Origin: Chloroflexota bacterium
GTDB lineage: Bacteria > Chloroflexota > Dehalococcoidia > UBA2979
DNA length: 11,153 bases
NCBI GenBank assembly: GCA_002710905.1
Contig: PAJB01000005.1
Span: forward strand, 79,177-90,329
Direction of reading: 5' to 3'
Shown here piece by piece: positions 8,901-11,153 of the stretch. Made by a program: the position numbers and the translations under genes. Below the pieces are notes generated by a model. That model ran no database searches. It was not told the DNA's origin and saw nothing but the letters and a program-made list of their open reading frames with translations. Position 1 is the first letter of the stretch. Each line of letters opens with the position of its first letter.

Positions 8901-10372
8901 TTTCGAAATTCGATACCTCGGACAATGAAAATGGTCTTGGTGCGCCACTGTCTGAAAGAATAATTGGTAGATTTTCTGCCGCTAAAGTATTTAATAAAGA
9001 AACTAACGATCTGCTACTTGATGAAAATGTTGAAATTACAAATGATGTTATCAAAATTTTAAATGAAGCAAATATCAAGAATATAAAAGTACGCTCTCCG
9101 CTTACATGTAGAACTCAAAAAGGGCTCTGTCAAAAATGTTATGGTATCTCTCTAGCTACAGGCAAGTTAGTGGAACCAGGAGTTGCAATTGGAATTATTG
9201 CTGCACAATCAATTGGTGAGCCTGGAACACAATTAACAATGCGTACTTTCCATACAGGAGGTGTAGCAGGAGGATTTGATATTACTTCAGGGCTTCCACG
9301 TGTTGAAGAAATTTTTGAAGCAAGAAAACCTAAAGGCCAAGCTGTTCTTGCAGGTATTGATGGAAAAATAAATATAAATAAAGATGATGGACTCAGAACA
9401 ATAAAAATTATTAATAATGACGAATTTTCCTATGAATATGAATTGTCATCAAATTTTAATTTATTGATTAGCAATAATGAAGAAATAGTTGCGGGACAAG
9501 CCATCGCAGAAATTAATACTGAAGAAGCTAGTAGCAATGACACCTCCTTGTTAGCTACAAATGGGAAAAATGTAGAAGCAAAATATCCTGGTAAAGCTAA
9601 AATAATAAATGAGTCTAATGGTAATAAAACAATTGTCATAGCAACAAATAAGACAATTGAAGATGAATATAAAATTCCTGCTAATGCGAGAGTGCTAGTA
9701 GATTCAAATGCATTCGTGCAGGCTGGTTCACAGTTAACCGAAGGTGCGATAGATCCTCAAGAAATACTCAGCATAAGAGGACCTGAGGCTGTACAAGTAT
9801 ATTTAGTAGATGAAGTGCAAAGCGTTTATAAGTCTCAAGGTGTTAATATTAACGACATACATATTGAAGTGATTGTAAGGCAAATGATGCGCAAAGTAAA
9901 AATTCAAGATCCAGGAGATAGTAACTTATTGCCAAATGAACTTGCTGATAAATGGAATTTTGAAAAAATGAATACTGATATAGCAGTTGCAGGAGGCAAA
10001 CCAGCTACAGCAATTCCAGTATTAATGGGAGTAACAAAAGCATCTCTTTCTACTGAATCATTCTTAGCTGCTGCTTCATTCCAGGAAACAACCAGAGTAT
10101 TAACTGAAGCAGCAATATCAGGAGCAGTGGATCCTTTATATGGCCTAAAAGAAAATGTCATTATCGGTAAACTGATCCCTGCAAAAGCAGAAATAACAGT
10201 TGAAATTCCTGAACAAATCCCTGAAATGCAATTACCAGAATCAATAATGCTCCCTTTCATGTTTGAATTTGAAAAAGAAAAACTTGAAAGAATTGATGAC
10301 TCTGCAGAAAAAGATCCAGACGAAAAAGTTGCCTCAATTCCAGAAAGATTTGTTGCATCACCTGAAGAATAA
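5993..10372 (+). CDS. rpoC: DNA-directed RNA polymerase subunit beta'
   Basis: An intact, unsplit 1459-residue beta' subunit holding the polymerase active site. Zinc site 1 in the clamp is C60, C62, C75 and C78. A long charged, coiled-coil-like insertion spans about 141-330, before the conserved MGAEAI at 352-357. The catalytic loop NADFDGDQM (629-637) supplies D631, D633 and D635 for the Mg2+ ion. The bridge helix is around 915-945. Zinc site 2 is C960, C1039, C1046 and C1049, and the trigger-loop region [16 protein letters not shown] is at 1075-1090. The C-terminus runs about 60 residues past [14 protein letters not shown], is rich in acidic residues and proline, and lacks the common PAGTG motif (PAKAE here). 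It starts at an ATG overlapping the rpoB stop by one base, with GGGAG ten bases upstream, so translation is probably coupled to rpoB. The unsplit gene argues against Cyanobacteria. Confidence 0.98.
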   Translation: MDESGRFSAIRLALASTEQVKSWSHGEVVRPETINYRTLRPEKDGLFCEKIFGPVKDFDCGCGKYKGVRYKGIKCDKCGVEVTRSKVRRERMGHLELAAPVAHIWFSKGVPSRLSLILDIPPKSLDKILYFSHYVITEINEEAKEQAIKLLNQDIEKELRVLSADDMQLMDIREQALTDELNKEKELLNNAINELEKDKSEQINNLIALAQEEEKKLQENPNGKLPKQLKIGKSVIAKRGELINPKLIEKLKKETEKNIELVEKAVNKNIAKIEKASEKAQAKLTNAANKELLPVKKRVDASRANLSEEFSRYQKWLEELEDPVKADKLTILSEAEFRDYEEKFGLVFKAGMGAEAIKSILERIHLDELSLKLASQISHDSFHKQQKSAKRLRLIESMRKSNNKPEWMIMEVLPILPPDLRPMVQLDGGRFATSDLNDLYRRVINRNNRLKRLIGLGAPEIIVRNEKRMLQESVDSLIDNGRRGKPISGTGSHKLKSLSDLIKGKQGRFRQNLLGKRVDYSGRSVIIVGPNLRLEQCGIPKKMALELFKPFVMHNLFKLGYAQNIKSAKRIVERGDKEVWDVLEEVIKTRPVLLNRAPTLHRLGIQAFEPILVEGNAIQLHPLVCFAYNADFDGDQMAVHVPLSYPAVAEARQIMLSTKNLLAPSDGGPVVAPTLDMVLGCYYMTFLEKEIDPQANTEKLQSFGKLEDVITFYELDHLKLHDLVRIRVDGVFITTTVGRVIFNDIVPEGISFKNQAMDKSALRDLVYEVYKMFGNETTAKLVDDIKDVGFKYATKSGTTISSSDINVPLEKINLMSEADKKVEDMEEQFQLGLVTDDEKYASAIEIWSKVSDDMGSILNKSLDPQGPLAMMSHSGAKGNIAQIRQMAGLRGLMSDPTGKIIDLPIRSSFKEGLSVLEYFISTHGARKGLADTALRTADSGYLTRRMIDVAQDIIITNDDCFNSEGTMPGISKFDTSDNENGLGAPLSERIIGRFSAAKVFNKETNDLLLDENVEITNDVIKILNEANIKNIKVRSPLTCRTQKGLCQKCYGISLATGKLVEPGVAIGIIAAQSIGEPGTQLTMRTFHTGGVAGGFDITSGLPRVEEIFEARKPKGQAVLAGIDGKININKDDGLRTIKIINNDEFSYEYELSSNFNLLISNNEEIVAGQAIAEINTEEASSNDTSLLATNGKNVEAKYPGKAKIINESNGNKTIVIATNKTIEDEYKIPANARVLVDSNAFVQAGSQLTEGAIDPQEILSIRGPEAVQVYLVDEVQSVYKSQGVNINDIHIEVIVRQMMRKVKIQDPGDSNLLPNELADKWNFEKMNTDIAVAGGKPATAIPVLMGVTKASLSTESFLAAASFQETTRVLTEAAISGAVDPLYGLKENVIIGKLIPAKAEITVEIPEQIPEMQLPESIMLPFMFEFEKEKLERIDDSAEKDPDEKVASIPERFVASPEE

Positions 10373-10375
10373 ATC

Positions 10376-10380
10376 AGGAG
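10376..10380 (+). promoter_or_regulatory. AGGAG upstream of ispD, spacing unusual
   Basis: AGGAG lies just after the rpoC stop, but 17 bases before GTG 10398, the start that best fits the IspD family. This spacing is longer than the usual 5-10 bases. No other ATG, GTG or TTG is in frame between the two. Either the site is used inefficiently, translation restarts after rpoC, or a rarer start codon is used. Confidence 0.4.
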
Positions 10381-10397
10381 AAAGACTAAGTTCTACT

Positions 10398-11057
10398 GTG
10401 AATAATATAGTAGCAATCATTCTCGGCGCAGGGCAATCAAATAGAATGCATGGCATAGATAAAATTCTACATAAAATAAACGAACAACCAGTTATTTTGT
10501 TTTCTCTAAAAAAATTTTTATCTTTTCAAGATATTAATAAAGTTATTGTAGTCAGTAACATCAACAACAATGATGAAATAAAAAGAATTATAGATGAAAA
10601 TTTTGAATCAACTAATACAAAAAAAATTGAATTAATTAATGGTGGTGATCGAAGACAAGATTCTGTTAAAAAAGCAATAGAAAGTTCTCCAGATGCAACT
10701 AAATATGTTATTCATGATGCTGCAAGGCCATTTGTTTCAAAAAAGCTAATTTTAAATGTAATCAATAATTTAAATAACTATGATGCAGTTATTCCAACTA
10801 TACCAATATCAGATGCCTTAAAAAAAATACACCACAATAAAATTATCGAAAATGTCAACAGAGAAGAATATGCTTTAGCCCAAACACCACAAGGTTTTAG
10901 CAGTACAATTATTAAAGAGGCATATCAAAAAGTCAAAGAAGGTGATTTTCCTGATTGTGCAGCTATGATTTTAGAAAATGGTACAAATATACATACAATT
11001 AGTGGCGAAATATCTAATAAAAAAATAACCTCTAGAGAAGACTTAGATGATGAGTAG
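10398..11057 (+). CDS. ispD: 2-C-methyl-D-erythritol 4-phosphate cytidylyltransferase
   Basis: IspD joins MEP to CTP, giving CDP-methylerythritol and pyrophosphate, the third step of the non-mevalonate isoprenoid pathway in the cytosol. With GTG 10398 as start the protein has 219 residues. The nucleotide loop LGAGQSNRM is at 9-17 (R16), and the lysine after it is K22. GGDRRQDSV is at 82-90. HDAARPF at 106-112 has D107 and R110. QTPQGF at 162-167 has T163. NKKIT has K209. These correspond to E. coli R20, K27, D106, R109, T165 and K213, so it should be active. The usual T-D-D/E-A motif reads PDCAAM (D186 kept), and the protein stops soon after REDL without most of the final helix. The frame stays open back to TTG 10263 inside rpoC, but those 45 residues are lysine-rich, unlike IspD, and overlap rpoC. 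It follows rpoC by 25 bases with no terminator visible. Confidence 0.93.
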   Translation: MNNIVAIILGAGQSNRMHGIDKILHKINEQPVILFSLKKFLSFQDINKVIVVSNINNNDEIKRIIDENFESTNTKKIELINGGDRRQDSVKKAIESSPDATKYVIHDAARPFVSKKLILNVINNLNNYDAVIPTIPISDALKKIHHNKIIENVNREEYALAQTPQGFSSTIIKEAYQKVKEGDFPDCAAMILENGTNIHTISGEISNKKITSREDLDDE

Positions 11058-11076
11058 TATCAATTAGGAGTAAAAA

Positions 11077-11153
11077 ATGTCCGTAGGTATTGGCTACGAT
11101 ATCCATAAATTAAGCAATGAAGGAATAATGATCCTTGGCGGAATAGAAATAAA
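11077..11153 (+). CDS. ispF: 2-C-methyl-D-erythritol 2,4-cyclodiphosphate synthase, N-terminal part
   Basis: ATG 11077, preceded by AGGAG at 11066-11070 with six-base spacing, opens a frame that runs off the window after 25 complete codons. The start SVGIGYDIHKL, then ILGGIEI, matches the IspF N-terminus. D8 and H10 correspond to the zinc ligands of the family. IspF converts CDP-methylerythritol 2-phosphate to methylerythritol cyclodiphosphate, two steps after IspD. ispD-ispF adjacency, and even fusion, is common in bacteria, which supports both calls. The rest of the protein, including the third zinc ligand, is outside the window. Confidence 0.93.
   Translation, partial: MSVGIGYDIHKLSNEGIMILGGIEI

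Noticed and set aside
9904..10260. Minus-strand 118-codon frame inside rpoC
   Set aside because: Antisense to conserved beta' sequence. Its composition is what codon bias on the opposite strand produces.

Overview
The window is an AT-rich, gene-dense piece of an ordinary bacterial chromosome. All genes lie on the plus strand. RNA polymerase beta and beta' are two separate, unsplit genes, and beta' carries a long coiled-coil insertion after its N-terminal zinc finger. The rpoBC pair is not preceded by rplJ-rplL and is followed by ispD-ispF. Together with the AT-rich codon choice this suggests a low-GC marine bacterium, with Chloroflexota (SAR202/Dehalococcoidia-like) my best guess. That placement is an inference from remembered family features and was not tested by phylogeny. 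I see no mobile element, CRISPR array, tRNA or rRNA.

Region 1 (1-2140) is a run of closely spaced genes. It starts with the last 35 codons of proA (proline synthesis). Next come a HAD-family phosphatase, a 51-residue two-helix membrane peptide, and a 366-residue membrane-anchored or secreted protein that looks like a glycoside-hydrolase TIM barrel without its usual catalytic nucleophile. A short hairpin follows the last stop codon. Gaps are 3 to 14 bases, so these four genes probably share a transcript.

Region 2 (2116-2276) is the only real intergenic gap, 161 bases, and holds the likely rpoBC control region. In order it has an extended -10 promoter (TGnTATAAT), a perfect dyad overlapping the promoter spacer, and an intrinsic-terminator-like hairpin with nine T residues. 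That hairpin lies between the promoter and rpoB, and a possible second, outer helix ends beside the rpoB Shine-Dalgarno sequence. This layout fits transcription attenuation of the RNA polymerase operon and is the most interesting non-coding signal here.

Region 3 (2277-11153) is rpoB (GTG start), rpoC (overlapping by one base), ispD and the start of ispF. No terminator is visible between them. The core transcription enzyme and two MEP-pathway isoprenoid enzymes therefore probably share one operon. Both polymerase subunits are intact with all catalytic motifs, and both carry lineage-type insertions. I found no clearly new multi-gene system. The best leads are the rpoB leader, the nucleophile-less barrel protein and the polymerase insertions.
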